Source: Micromonospora kangleipakensis (lineage in GTDB: Bacteria; Actinomycetota; Actinomycetes; Mycobacteriales; Micromonosporaceae). From it: a stretch of DNA of 64,000 nucleotides. The DNA lies in the NCBI RefSeq assembly GCF_004217615.1, contig NZ_SHLD01000001.1, positions 3,968,001 to 4,032,000 on the forward strand. The letters are read 5' to 3'. Positions 9,901 through 17,712 of the stretch are shown piece by piece. Numbering within the stretch: the stretch's first letter is position 1; every line of letters begins with the position of its first letter. A program made the position numbers and the translations under genes. The notes beneath the pieces were generated by a model that saw nothing but the letters and a program-made list of their open reading frames with translations, had not been told where the DNA came from and searched no databases.

Positions 9901-10053
9901 GACGAGGTGCCGACCCGGCCTGAACGCCGGTGGGCGAAGCGCCCGGCCCGGCCGTCCCTGGCCGCGAGGTTGCTCGCCGCCGGGGTGGTCGGCCTGGTCG
10001 CGCTCGGCCCGGTGGTCGCGCTCGCCGCGCGGGCCGCCCGGAAGGCGCGGTGA
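6952..10053 (+). CDS. FAD- and Fe-S-binding oxidoreductase (GlcD-GlpC fusion, YdiJ-like)
   Basis: The 1033-residue protein fuses two modules. Residues about 55-520 form a PCMH-type FAD domain (SRGGGTSLGGQVTN near 90) and its C-terminal substrate domain. Residues about 575-1000 form a GlpC-like part: Cys clusters starting near 577 (CVGVGDC...MCPS) and near 641 (CLACKGCKADCP), then two CCG repeats (CCGLTW near 785 and CCGLAGNFG near 910). A final hydrophobic helix (about 1003-1025) could tether it to the membrane. Such fusions oxidise 2-hydroxy acids such as D-lactate or D-2-hydroxyglutarate and pass electrons to quinone. The true substrate is unknown. It overlaps the TPP enzyme by 4 bases. Confidence 0.88.
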   Translation: MSERTSVVSLPEPVLRPPEPAEGIDLAALAADLRAEVDGEVRFDAGSRAAYATGGSNYREVPLGLVVPRTVDAAVAAVATCRRYGAPVLSRGGGTSLGGQVTNVAVIIDWSKYCDRLLEVDREARTCLVEPGIVLDTLNDLLAPEGLEFVPRPSTHRHCTVGGMIGNNSCGSSAQRGGKVVDNIVDLEVLLYDGTRMWVGETTEERYAEIQQRGGRQAEIYRQLRTLRDEYLAEIRARYPDIPRRVSGYNLDSLLPEKNFHVAQALIGSEGTLVTVLRARLKLLPVIRAKSLVLLSYPDIGAAADDVPRILPHDPVAIEGIDDKLINFEKRKHLHPEALHKLPERGAWLMVQMGGDTIEEADAAVERMVTALRGDGAPGVRRFDDEADEEQMWLVRESGLGATARVRDEPDTWEGWEDSAVAPDRLGDYLRDLDRLFREYDFDQASLYGHFGQGCVHTRIPFRLTTADGVRQFRSFVERAADLVVSYGGSFSGEHGDGQARGELLVKMFGDRLIRAFGQFKAIFDPDDRMNPGKKVAPYPLDSHLRLGVDFNHGEVETQFRYPDDSGSFGRAVLRCVGVGDCRRQHGGVMCPSYMVTREEEHSTRGRARLLFEMLDGTARGGTIGDGWRSEAVRDALDLCLACKGCKADCPVNVDMATYKAEFLSHHYQGRLRPRAHYSMGWLPAAAVAAGLAPRMVNALTQAPGLNQLAKFVGGIDRHREIPVFAPESFQRWFADRTPGGDGSRGEVLLWPDTFTNHFHPGVAQAAVEVLEAAGWRVRVPEQPVCCGLTWISTGQLGIARKVLRRTIEVLRPHLRAGTRMVGLEPSCTAVFRSDAHELFPADEDVTRLREQTVTLAELLHDHSPQWRAPSLPAHALIQTHCHHHAILGTAADQAVLRDAGVRAEFLDSGCCGLAGNFGFEQGHYEVSEACAERVLLPALRDAADTDVILADGFSCRTQVEQGASGGRTAIHLAELLRAGLHSDEVPTRPERRWAKRPARPSLAARLLAAGVVGLVALGPVVALAARAARKAR

Positions 10054-10056
10054 CCG

Positions 10057-11136
10057 GTGGTGCGCCTGACCGCGGCGGCGTACCAGGTGCCGACCGACGC
10101 GCCCGAGGGCGACGGCACCCTCGCCTGGGACAGCACCACCCTGGTTCTGGTCCGGGCCGAGGCCGACGGACAGGTCGGAATTGGCTGGACCTACGGGCCG
10201 ACCGCGGTGGTTCCGGTCGTGACCGACCTGCTCGCCCCGGTGGTCGCCGAGCTCGAACCGGACGACGTGCCGGCCGTGTGGTCGGCCATGCAACGACGGC
10301 TGCGCAACGCCGGCCGGCCCGGGGTCGCCGGGCTGGCGCTCTCCGCCGCCGACTGCGCGGTCTGGGACCTGAAGGCCCGCCGGCACGGGCTGCCGCTGGC
10401 CCGGCTGCTCGGCACCGCCCGCCGCCAGGTGCCGGTGTACGGCAGCGGCGGGTTCACCACCTACGACGCGCAGCGGCGGCACCGGGAGTTGTCCGAGTGG
10501 GTGCACGACGAGGGCATCCCTCGAGTGAAGATCAAGATCGGTGAGTCGTGGGGGAGTGAGGTATCCCGCGACCTCGCCCGGATGGCCGCCGCCCGGCGCG
10601 CCATCGGCGACGCCGAGCTGTACGTCGACGCCAACGGCGCCTACCAGCGGAAGCAGGCTGTCCGGGTGATGCGGTCCGCCGCCGACCTCGACGTGCGCTG
10701 GTACGAGGAGCCGGTCAGCTCCGACGACCTGCCAGGGCTGGGACTGGTCCGCGACCGGGTGCTGCCCGACGTGGCGGCGGGGGAGTACGGCTACGACCTG
10801 GCCTACTTCCACCGGATGGCGCCATACGTCGACTGCCTCCAGATCGACGTCACCCGGTGCGGCGGGATCAGCGAGTTCCTCCGCGCCGCCGCGGTGGCCG
10901 CCGCCGCGGGGCTGGAGGTGTCCGCGCACTGTGCGCCGCACCAGCACCTGCCGGTCGCCGCCGCCGTGCCGAACCTGCGGCACGTGGAGTGGTTCCACGA
11001 CCACGTGCGCATCGAGTCGACGCTGTTCGACGGCGCGGTCGGGGCGACCGGCGGCGTCGCTTCGGTGAACCTCGACGCCCCGGGCATCGGGCTCGATCTG
11101 CGGACCGCGCAGGCCGACCCGTACCGGGTGGCCTGA
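10057..11136 (+). CDS. enolase-superfamily (mandelate racemase/muconate lactonizing) enzyme
   Basis: The 359-residue protein has the N-terminal capping domain and a TIM barrel. Visible catalytic features are RVKIKIG near residue 157 (KxK base), YVDANGAY near 190, YEEPV near 216 and GEYGYD near 238 as metal ligands, IDVTRCGGISEF near 265, and HCAPHQHL near 290. The family abstracts the alpha proton of carboxylates (acid-sugar dehydration, racemisation or cycloisomerisation). It begins three bases after the FAD/Fe-S gene, so it belongs to the same operon and probably handles a related carboxylic acid. The specific reaction is not predictable. Confidence 0.85.
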   Translation: MVRLTAAAYQVPTDAPEGDGTLAWDSTTLVLVRAEADGQVGIGWTYGPTAVVPVVTDLLAPVVAELEPDDVPAVWSAMQRRLRNAGRPGVAGLALSAADCAVWDLKARRHGLPLARLLGTARRQVPVYGSGGFTTYDAQRRHRELSEWVHDEGIPRVKIKIGESWGSEVSRDLARMAAARRAIGDAELYVDANGAYQRKQAVRVMRSAADLDVRWYEEPVSSDDLPGLGLVRDRVLPDVAAGEYGYDLAYFHRMAPYVDCLQIDVTRCGGISEFLRAAAVAAAAGLEVSAHCAPHQHLPVAAAVPNLRHVEWFHDHVRIESTLFDGAVGATGGVASVNLDAPGIGLDLRTAQADPYRVA

Positions 11137-11201
11137 CGTGGGGTCGGGACGGCCGACCGGTCGGCGGTCGGCGGCCGGCCGAGAGGGAAGGGAGGAGACG
11201 G

Positions 11202-11645
11202 ATGAGAGTCCAGGAGGTGCACCACCTGACCCGGCGGGTCCTGGTGGTGGTCTGCGACAAGGGCGAGGAGGCGGTGGCCACCATCGGCCGGGCCCTGACC
11301 GCCCAGGGCGTACGGTCCGGCCAGGTGACCGCCGTCGGCGGGTTCTCCGGCGGCGAGGTCGGCTACTTCGACCGGGACCGGGGCGACTACCTCCGGATCC
11401 CGATCGGCGGGCAGGTTGAGGTGCTGTCGCTGCTCGGTGACGTGGCCGAGCGGGACGGCGAGCCGGTGCTGCACGTGCACACGGTGCTCGGTCGACCCGA
11501 CGGCAGCACCCTCGGCGGGCATCTGCTGTGCGGTGAGGTGTGGCCCACCCTGGAGGTCGTCATCACCGAGGTCGCGCCCGAACTGGCCAAGCGGGTGGAC
11601 CCGGAGACCGGCCTCGCCCTGATCGCCGCCGCCCCGCCGCGCTGA
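11202..11645 (+). CDS. PPC/DUF296-domain protein
   Basis: The 147-residue single-domain protein begins at ATG with a GGGAGGAGAC-type ribosome site just upstream. The PPC fold signature is seen in HVHTVLGRPDGSTLGGHLLC and the following strand TLEVVITE. His residues of HVH and GGH are those expected to form a metal site in bacterial members. In plants the domain is in AT-hook proteins; bacterial stand-alone versions are of uncertain role. It is the last gene of the TPP-enzyme operon, 65 bases after the enolase-type gene. Confidence 0.85.
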   Translation: MRVQEVHHLTRRVLVVVCDKGEEAVATIGRALTAQGVRSGQVTAVGGFSGGEVGYFDRDRGDYLRIPIGGQVEVLSLLGDVAERDGEPVLHVHTVLGRPDGSTLGGHLLCGEVWPTLEVVITEVAPELAKRVDPETGLALIAAAPPR

Positions 11646-11753
11646 CCGGCGGCGGGCTCGCCGGCCGGCAGATCGTCCGGGCCGATCCACCGCAACTGCT
11701 CACCCTCCTCACATTCAGGCAGAACGATTCTCAGGTCCACCCGACACCATCCG

Positions 11754-12275
11754 TCAGGAGTTCCCACCAGCGGTGCGGTAGCGCTCGACCTCCGACCACA
11801 CGGACGACATCCGGGCGAGACAGCGGTCGAACACCCGGGCATGTTCGAGGTACGCGGCACGGTCGGGCCCCGGGTGCACGCACAGGTCGTCCTCGTCGTT
11901 GACGGTCCACGGCGGCACGCCGTGGCCGAGGGCGCCGGGCAGCAGGGAGGCGACTCCTCGGGCTCCCAGCTCGCTCGTGAGCTGCCGCCGGACAGGACGC
12001 CCGAGCACGTCGGCGAAGATCTGCGCCCACACCGTCGGCCGCGCGCCTCCGCCGGCCAGCCGCCAGGGGCGGTCCCCGACATCCGCGCCGCTGGCCAGCA
12101 CCCGGTCGAGCTGCACCCGGGGGTACTGCGCGACTCCCTCGATGACCGCCCGGGTGAGGTGCCCGCGGCGGTGGTTGCTGGAGATACCGAGGAAGGTGCC
12201 GGATGCCGACGGATGTTCGGGTGCCCGGTTGACGAAGGGCAGAAACAGCAGAGGGGGAGTCGCCAGTGCCGTTGG
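11754..12275 (-). pseudogene. FGGY carbohydrate kinase, C-terminal fragment
   Basis: About 170 in-frame codons on the - strand match the last third of an FGGY sugar kinase: PLLFLPFVNRAPEHP (substrate/lid region), GTFLGISSNHRRGHLTRAVI, then RLAGGGARPTVWAQIFADVL (the GG-x-x-x-W-x-Q-x-x-A-D ATP motif) and a normal C terminus. The N-terminal two thirds, with the ATPase start and catalytic Asp, are absent. The fragment starts directly after, and in the same frame as, the stop of the CapA-like gene, so it has no start or ribosome site of its own. A recombination remnant. Confidence 0.75.
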
Positions 12276-13349
12276 CTAGCGCGACTGGGCGGTCGGTGTC
12301 GCGACGAGTCCGGTGCAGGCGCGTAGGTTCGCGTACTCGCGGGAGATTCGGGCCGCGTCCTCCCCATCGGCGAGTTGGGGCTGGCCGGTGCGCCGAGAGA
12401 TCAGCGCCGGCACGAACTCGGTCTTCACGGTCGCCGATCCGTGCAGGATCACCCGCAGCACGCCCGTGTCGTTGCTGTAGGCGTCGTCCCGCCACCACAG
12501 GAAGTTGCCCAGTCCGTACTGGACGAAGGTCCTGCCCATCCAGCCCTCGCCGAGCAGCAGATGGGCGTGGGTGCCGACAACGATGGTGGCGCCGGCCTCG
12601 GCCATCGCACGGGCGAACTCACGCGCCTCGGCTGGTGGGCACGATTCGCCCTCCATGCCCCAGTGGACGTACACGACGATCACGTCGGCGTGCTGCCGGG
12701 CGGCCTGCACCGCCGCGACCGCACGGCCGAGGTCGCGCGTCATCGCGATGCCGGCCTGGGTGTCCGTGGCCTTCCATGACGACCACAGCTCGGAGACCTG
12801 GCTGAAGGCGAGAAACGCCACTGTCGTACCGCGTATCTCGGTGATCCACGGCGCGTACGCCGCCGCCGCGTTGACGCCTGCCCCGACAGCCGGGACCCCG
12901 CTGGCCTTGGCCGCGTCCAGGGTGTCGCTCAGCCCCACCCGCCCGTAGTCCAGGGTGTGATTGTTCGCGATCGACACGACGTCCACGCCGGCCGCCTTCA
13001 CCGCGTCGTACGCGTTCGCCGGCGCACGGAAGTGGAACTCCTTCGGCTCCGGGGTGCCCCGTGTGGTGACCGCGGTCTCCAGGTTGACCATCGCGAGGTC
13101 TGCGGTGGACAGCGTGGACGAGATCGGCCCGAAAGCGGTTGCTGGGTTGCCCAGCAAGCCAGCCGTTCGGCCGGCGAAGTGCACGTCGCCCGCGAAGGCC
13201 AACGTGATCTCGGCGGGTCCAGCCTGCGACGGGGACGCCGCCACCGAGGCGGATCGGGCGGGTGTACCGGCCTTCGGGGCCGGTGCGGTATCGCATGCAG
13301 CCAGGGTCAGGGTCGCCGCCACCGCGACTAGGGATCGTGCCCATTTCAC
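12276..13349 (-). CDS. CapA-family (poly-gamma-glutamate capsule type) metallophosphoesterase-like lipoprotein
   Basis: The 357-residue protein starts at GTG (VKWARSLV) with a lipoprotein signal ending in LAAC near residue 17. CapA/PgsA motifs follow in order: FAGDVHFAG, MVNLETAVTTRG, SIANNHTLDYG, VYVHWGMEGE and VGTHAHLLLG...YGLGNFLW. These supply the metal-binding Asp, Asn and His residues of the calcineurin-like fold. CapA relatives act outside the membrane in capsule or polyglutamate metabolism, but in actinomycetes they are mostly orphans, as here. Its stop abuts the FGGY kinase fossil. Confidence 0.85.
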   Translation of the reverse strand: MKWARSLVAVAATLTLAACDTAPAPKAGTPARSASVAASPSQAGPAEITLAFAGDVHFAGRTAGLLGNPATAFGPISSTLSTADLAMVNLETAVTTRGTPEPKEFHFRAPANAYDAVKAAGVDVVSIANNHTLDYGRVGLSDTLDAAKASGVPAVGAGVNAAAAYAPWITEIRGTTVAFLAFSQVSELWSSWKATDTQAGIAMTRDLGRAVAAVQAARQHADVIVVYVHWGMEGESCPPAEAREFARAMAEAGATIVVGTHAHLLLGEGWMGRTFVQYGLGNFLWWRDDAYSNDTGVLRVILHGSATVKTEFVPALISRRTGQPQLADGEDAARISREYANLRACTGLVATPTAQSR

Positions 13350-13561
13350 TTGCGGCAGCTTACGGCGGAAGCGGCTGACGCTCGGCCTACTTGGGCAGAA
13401 CAGGTCGAGCGGACCTGTCGTGCATGACTGGACCTGGTGCGGTGTCCACTGACGTTCACCGGGTGTGTCCGGTGGGCGTTGTGGATCCTCGCCGCAGCAG
13501 GCGAGCCGATCCCGCAACGCGCGGCGCCTGGCCGGGTGACCTGCCGCGGCAGGCGCGGCGG

Positions 13562-14914
13562 TCAGCCGATCAGCTCGCCGAGCGCATCGGCGAACGCCTC
13601 GTGGTGGCGCGCCACGTCATCGGTGGTGGTCTGCGGGCACATCAGGGCCATGTTGTGGAACGGAATCAGCAGGATGCCCCGGTTGGCCAGGTAAGCGTGC
13701 AGGTAATCCTCGAGGTCGGCATCTGCGTGCGCCGCCGACTCTCCGCCGGTGCGCGGGGCGGGGGAGACGAACCGGTACTCCACCCGCGCGCCGAGCTGGT
13801 TGACCGACCAGGGCAGGCCGTACTCGTCAATGATCTTCTGGGTGCCGGTGGCGAAGTCGGTGGCTACCTCGATCATCCCGGCGAACGCCGCGTCGGTGAG
13901 CACCTGCTCCAGGGTGGCCCGGGTGGCGGTCAACGACAGCGGGTTCCCCGCCAGGGTCCCGCCGACGCCACCCATGTCGACCAGGTCGAGGTCGGTGCGC
14001 CCGCTCAGCGCTGCCGACACCGCCGCGGACAGCCCGTACGCCCCGACGGGGATCCCGCCGCCGATCGCCTTGCCGATGGTGACGACGTCGGGATCCAGGC
14101 CCCACGCGGCGGTCGCGCCACCCGGGCCGGCCGAGAAGGTGTGGGTCTCGTCGTTGATGAGGTAGGTGCCGTGCTCACGGGTCAGCTCCCGGACACCGGC
14201 CAGGTACCCCGGCTCGGGCAGGACGATGCCGATGTTGGTCAGCGCCGGTTCCATCAGCACGACGGCGACATCGCCGTGGGCAAGTTCCCGAGCCAGTCCC
14301 TCGAGGTCGTTGAACTCCGCCACCCGGCTGGTCTGGGTCACGTCGTAGGGCGCGCCGACGTTCCCCTCGCGGCTGCGCGCCTGCCCGTCGGGTCCGACCA
14401 CGATGAGCGACTCGTCGACCGACCCGTGATAGCAGTAGCTGTTGACCAGGATCCGCGGTCGTCCGGTGACGGCCCGCAGCAGCCGGATCGCCCACCGGTT
14501 GGCGTCGGTGGCGGTGAGGGTGAAGCTCCAGTGCGGCAGCCCGAAGCGCCGGGCCAGCTCGGCGCCGACGGCGGCGGCCTCCTCGGTGGGCAGCATCGTG
14601 CTCGCGCCGCCCAACTCGGCCAGGCGCCGCGTGACGGCCTCGACCACCGGCGCCGGGGAGTGCCCCGCCATCGCGGCCGTGTCACCGAGGCAGAAATCGA
14701 TGTACTCGTGCCCGTCAATGTCGCTCACCCGTGCGCCGCGGGCCCGGTCGAGGTGAATGGGAAAGCCGGCCGCGCTCTTGTTCATCCAGGTCATCGGGAC
14801 CCGGCCGAAGAGGTGGTCGGCCCGGGCGTACGCGGCGGCCGAGCGGGGGTGCCGGTCTTCGAATGTCGCCCGCTCGCGGGCCAGCAGCGCGGTGAGGCGA
14901 GTGCGGTCGAGCAT
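13562..14914 (-). CDS. PLP-dependent class III aminotransferase (glutamate-1-semialdehyde aminomutase-like)
   Basis: The 450-residue fold-type I enzyme shows DGHEYIDFCLGDTAAMAGHS at the N terminus, the PLP Asp motif LINDETHTF near residue 254 and the Schiff-base lysine in VTIGKAIGGGIPVGAYG near 280. It resembles HemL and related omega-aminotransferases but is a stand-alone gene with no heme genes nearby, so a role in tetrapyrrole synthesis is unlikely. A catabolic or secondary-metabolite transaminase is more plausible. Donor and acceptor are not predictable. Confidence 0.82.
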   Translation of the reverse strand: MLDRTRLTALLARERATFEDRHPRSAAAYARADHLFGRVPMTWMNKSAAGFPIHLDRARGARVSDIDGHEYIDFCLGDTAAMAGHSPAPVVEAVTRRLAELGGASTMLPTEEAAAVGAELARRFGLPHWSFTLTATDANRWAIRLLRAVTGRPRILVNSYCYHGSVDESLIVVGPDGQARSREGNVGAPYDVTQTSRVAEFNDLEGLARELAHGDVAVVLMEPALTNIGIVLPEPGYLAGVRELTREHGTYLINDETHTFSAGPGGATAAWGLDPDVVTIGKAIGGGIPVGAYGLSAAVSAALSGRTDLDLVDMGGVGGTLAGNPLSLTATRATLEQVLTDAAFAGMIEVATDFATGTQKIIDEYGLPWSVNQLGARVEYRFVSPAPRTGGESAAHADADLEDYLHAYLANRGILLIPFHNMALMCPQTTTDDVARHHEAFADALGELIG

Positions 14915-14949
14915 CCTGTGACTCCTGAATCCGTCGGCGGAGCCTCACG

Positions 14950-15299
14950 CTACCAACGATTACGTCGGTTAACCATGGCTGAGACGACCGAATCAGTGGC
15001 CCGCCGGGTAGCTGCGGTGGACTGTGGTGGCGGAGCGGGGCGCCGCCGCTCACGCGCGCCCCGCGAGGTCGCCGCATCGTGCCCGGAGGGCGGCAGCAGG
15101 GAGTCGGCGAGTTCCGCGATCACCTCAGCGTGGCAGCGTTCCGGTACGCACCAGCAGCCGAGTCTGCGCCCGCGCAGGTCGGGGCGGAGGGCGAGGAGCT
15201 CGGCCGGCCGCGATACATGGCGCGCCCGACGTAGACCACGTCGGCGTACGCCGGGTCATCGCGGTGGCCCTTCAGGTTGACGACCGTGGTTGCCTGCAC
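14950..15299 (-). pseudogene. DUF4326 gene with internal deletion and frameshift
   Basis: A well-placed ribosome site (GGGAGGAG) and GTG at 15299 begin a typical DUF4326 N terminus: TTVVNLKGHRDDPAYADVVY and then VGRAMYRG. The middle of the domain is missing. The C-terminal half (LRPDLRGRRLGCWCVPERCH, then AEVIAELADSL) resumes at about 15215 in another reading frame and stays open to a TAG at 14950. The start region therefore survives but the product would be scrambled after about 30 residues. The function of the family is unknown. Confidence 0.75.
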
Positions 15300-15707
15300 G
15301 ACCTGGCTCCTCCCTTACGTCATGCGCCACCCTGTTCAGTCGCGGTCGCTGTCATCGAGGATCAGGTGAGGCACGCCGTCGACGTCGCTTGCGATGTGGT
15401 GAGCCGACAGTATTTCCGGACCGCGGGCACCCGCCATGTCCCGTCTCAGGACCTGTACCCGGTGCTGATCCAGATCGCCCGCACCCCGGTCGCCGGCCTG
15501 CGCGGCGTCTGCCCCGCCGAAGCAGGGGTGGGGCACCGTCGACGCTCGGGCCGCCGTGCCGCGCCCCGCACCTGACGCCGACCGGAACGTCCCGGCCGCG
15601 ACCACGTGTGAAGCCCCAGTCCCGGAACAGCATCCTGAGCTGGGCTTCTTCCTGCGCCGCGCTGATTCCAGGTGGTCCCCGATGGCACGCGACGCAGGCG
15701 AGATGCC
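15300..15707. other. unassigned stretch
   Basis: No recognisable gene. A - strand frame ending at 15336 (C terminus LILDDSDRD) has a natural-looking composition over its last 55 codons and stops 37 bases before the DUF4326 start. It could be the tail of a small partner gene, but I cannot name it or fix its start. Confidence 0.3.
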
Positions 15708-16988
15708 TCAGGGGGTGGCTGGTGGACAGAGGGGCCGCTCCGCCAGTGGCAGCCGTGGGGGGTCCACGCAAGGCTTGACCGGAGGGGGATCCGGCAACGG
15801 TCGCCCGGTGGGCGGGGCCGGTCCCGTGGTCGGATCCGTGGTTGCGGGTGGTGTCGTGGTCGGGGCCGGACCGGTGGTCGGAGCAGGACTTGTGGTCGGG
15901 GCCAGCCCGGTGGTCGGGGCCGGACGGGCGGCCGGAACCGTGGCCGCGACCAACGATGCGGCGGAGGTGGCCCAACTCGTCGGACGTTGACGTGGGATCG
16001 GTCCGGCTACGCCCGGAGCGCCACCGCCAGGCGGAGTTGCCGGCGCACCCGTCAGCGACGCGGCCGTACCGCTGTCCGGAGTCACCGGCTTGTCGGGGCT
16101 CCCCGGGGCGCTGGCGCCGATGGCGTGCGGCGCGCCGGTGGTGGTGTCGATGCCGCCTGCGCCTGCGTCTGCCGGGTACGGCAGGCCGGGGTGCTCCGCC
16201 CCGAACGTGCCGGCAGGCAGCGTCGCGAATGTCAACGCGACGACCGCGGCGACGACGGCCGCCCGACGATCGGGACGCAGCGCGGTCAGCGGGGCATGGT
16301 CCGGCTCGGCCGGTGGCGGTGGCGCCGGCCGAGCGCGCTGGTGGGCGTCGCGCAGGGCGTCGACCTGCGCGGCGACGGCGGTGCGTTGCCCGGTGGCGGT
16401 GGCGAAGGCGAGGGTGAGGTAGAAGCGGAAGTTCACGGTCGCGGCGATCGGCACCAGCAGCCCGGTGAGCCGACTCCCGTCGGTGGTGTGCAGCAGGGTG
16501 ATGGGGACGTCGGGGTGGTGCGCGGGCCCCACCATGTCCGCGTATGGCCACTCCCGCCGGTTTTCCCGCCCGGAGAAGGCCACCCGGCGGTTGGTCACGA
16601 CGGCCATGCCGGCGTCGACGACCCGCAGGCCCCTCGGCAGGGCGCGGGGCGCATCGATGCTGGTCGCGGCGACGGTCAGCCCCGGCGTGGGTAGTCCGGA
16701 GAAGTGCCGTGCCTCGGCCTCGACCAGTTCCGCCGCCGGCAGCACCCGGTAGACGACCTCGTCGTCGTCGAGGTCCACCGGCAGGCCGGTACGCGGCTGC
16801 GTGTACCCGCGGAACCCGGCGGCCTCGAGCTGCAGTCGGACCAGTTGGTCGTTGCGTCGGTGCCAGGCCGCGGTCCTGGCGTCGTGCGCGTGGCGTCGGC
16901 GGTCGTTCTCGCGTTCCGCCCAGGTGATGCGCCATCGGGGCAGCGCCGCCGACGGGATCGTGTCGATGGCGGGTGATTTCGCCGTCAC
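15708..16988 (-). CDS. single-pass membrane protein with Pro/Thr-rich C-terminal tail
   Basis: The likely start is the GTG at 16988, giving about 426 residues; codons upstream are open but less gene-like. The N-terminal half (about 250 residues) is a soluble domain with WAERENDRRRHAHDARTAAW, DDDEVVYRVLPAAELVEAEA and NRRVAFSGRENRREWPYADM, the last resembling PH-like or membrane-associated cytosolic domains. One transmembrane helix follows (AAVVAAVVALTFATLPAG). The rest is an extracellular low-complexity tail with PAPTT repeats and two late Cys. I do not recognise a named family. Topology suggests a cytosolic sensor or scaffold with a wall-spanning stalk. Confidence 0.65.
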   Translation of the reverse strand: MTAKSPAIDTIPSAALPRWRITWAERENDRRRHAHDARTAAWHRRNDQLVRLQLEAAGFRGYTQPRTGLPVDLDDDEVVYRVLPAAELVEAEARHFSGLPTPGLTVAATSIDAPRALPRGLRVVDAGMAVVTNRRVAFSGRENRREWPYADMVGPAHHPDVPITLLHTTDGSRLTGLLVPIAATVNFRFYLTLAFATATGQRTAVAAQVDALRDAHQRARPAPPPPAEPDHAPLTALRPDRRAAVVAAVVALTFATLPAGTFGAEHPGLPYPADAGAGGIDTTTGAPHAIGASAPGSPDKPVTPDSGTAASLTGAPATPPGGGAPGVAGPIPRQRPTSWATSAASLVAATVPAARPAPTTGLAPTTSPAPTTGPAPTTTPPATTDPTTGPAPPTGRPLPDPPPVKPCVDPPRLPLAERPLCPPATP

Positions 16989-17712
16989 GCCCGGTACAAC
17001 CGCTCGCGCGCCATCCAGGAAACGCGTCGGGATCGATGCTTCCCTTTGTTTGCGATAGGAGAAGATTGAGCCGCGCCGGGGCGTCGGTCGAGACGGTAAG
17101 CGCCGACGGGCAGACCCACCAAGCGGTTGGCACCGCATGCACGGCGGCAGCGACGCTTGGGAGAGCTCGACGAGGAGCATGGCGGTCGCGTTGTCACGCT
17201 GACGTGGCGGAGTGGACCAGCAACGCTCCGGAGACCACTTACAAAGACCGAGGTGGTCAAGCTGCAGCCCTTATAGGGCCAGCGGCTGCCCACTGGCGCC
17301 GTAGATGGTTCCAGCGGTCATCGGCCGAGGTGGGCTGATCGACATCCGTCCCTGCGTCACGGTGTCGAGGCGCCCTCGGCCATCCCATGTCCTGGAACGC
17401 AGATCTCACTCGCAACGCCTTGACCAGCGCTTCCTGCTCGGTGACCTCTTCGGAGGGCCTGAAGGCCTCAGCGTCCGTGGGTCTCGCTGGTCAGCCGGGG
17501 GACGTCCTCATCTGTAGCCGAGATGAGGACGTTCGATCAAGCAGCACGCCGTACCGCATCGCCTGTGCTTCGCCCAGTCAGTGTGGTGTAGGCGTGACGT
17601 ATCGGGCTGGCAACCGTGGCGTGTTCCGTCTCGAATGGTTCCGGCCTGATCAGGCGTTGATAGGTGGTGGGGCCGCATGCGGCGCCGGCGGCGTTTGTCC
17701 TGGTCGGGAACA
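16989..17712. other. long non-coding or degenerate stretch
   Basis: About 720 bases with only short, unconvincing frames and lower GC than the flanks. Apart from one perfect inverted repeat at 17502-17532 I see no gene, tRNA or mobile-element motif. It separates two - strand transcription units. Confidence 0.4.
17502..17532. repeat. perfect 12-bp inverted repeat
   Basis: Arms ACGTCCTCATCT and AGATGAGGACGT are separated by seven bases (17514-17520). The hairpin lies about 180 bases beyond the MFS transporter stop on the - strand and has no T-run. It could be a terminator, a protein-binding site or the footprint of a lost element. Confidence 0.5.

Noticed and set aside
6646..11004. Very long open frame on the - strand (over 1400 codons) opposite the FAD/Fe-S and enolase-type genes
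   Set aside because: It is antisense to two firmly identified enzymes, has Arg/His/Gly/Pro-rich composition without any domain, and arises from third-position GC bias.
13562..14914. Call as hemL (glutamate-1-semialdehyde aminomutase)
   Set aside because: Fold and motifs are shared, but no tetrapyrrole genes are nearby and several segments differ; the general class III label is safer.
13391..15280. 629-codon + strand open frame
   Set aside because: It is antisense to the aminotransferase and the DUF4326 fossil and reads as low-complexity Arg/Gly/Val sequence.
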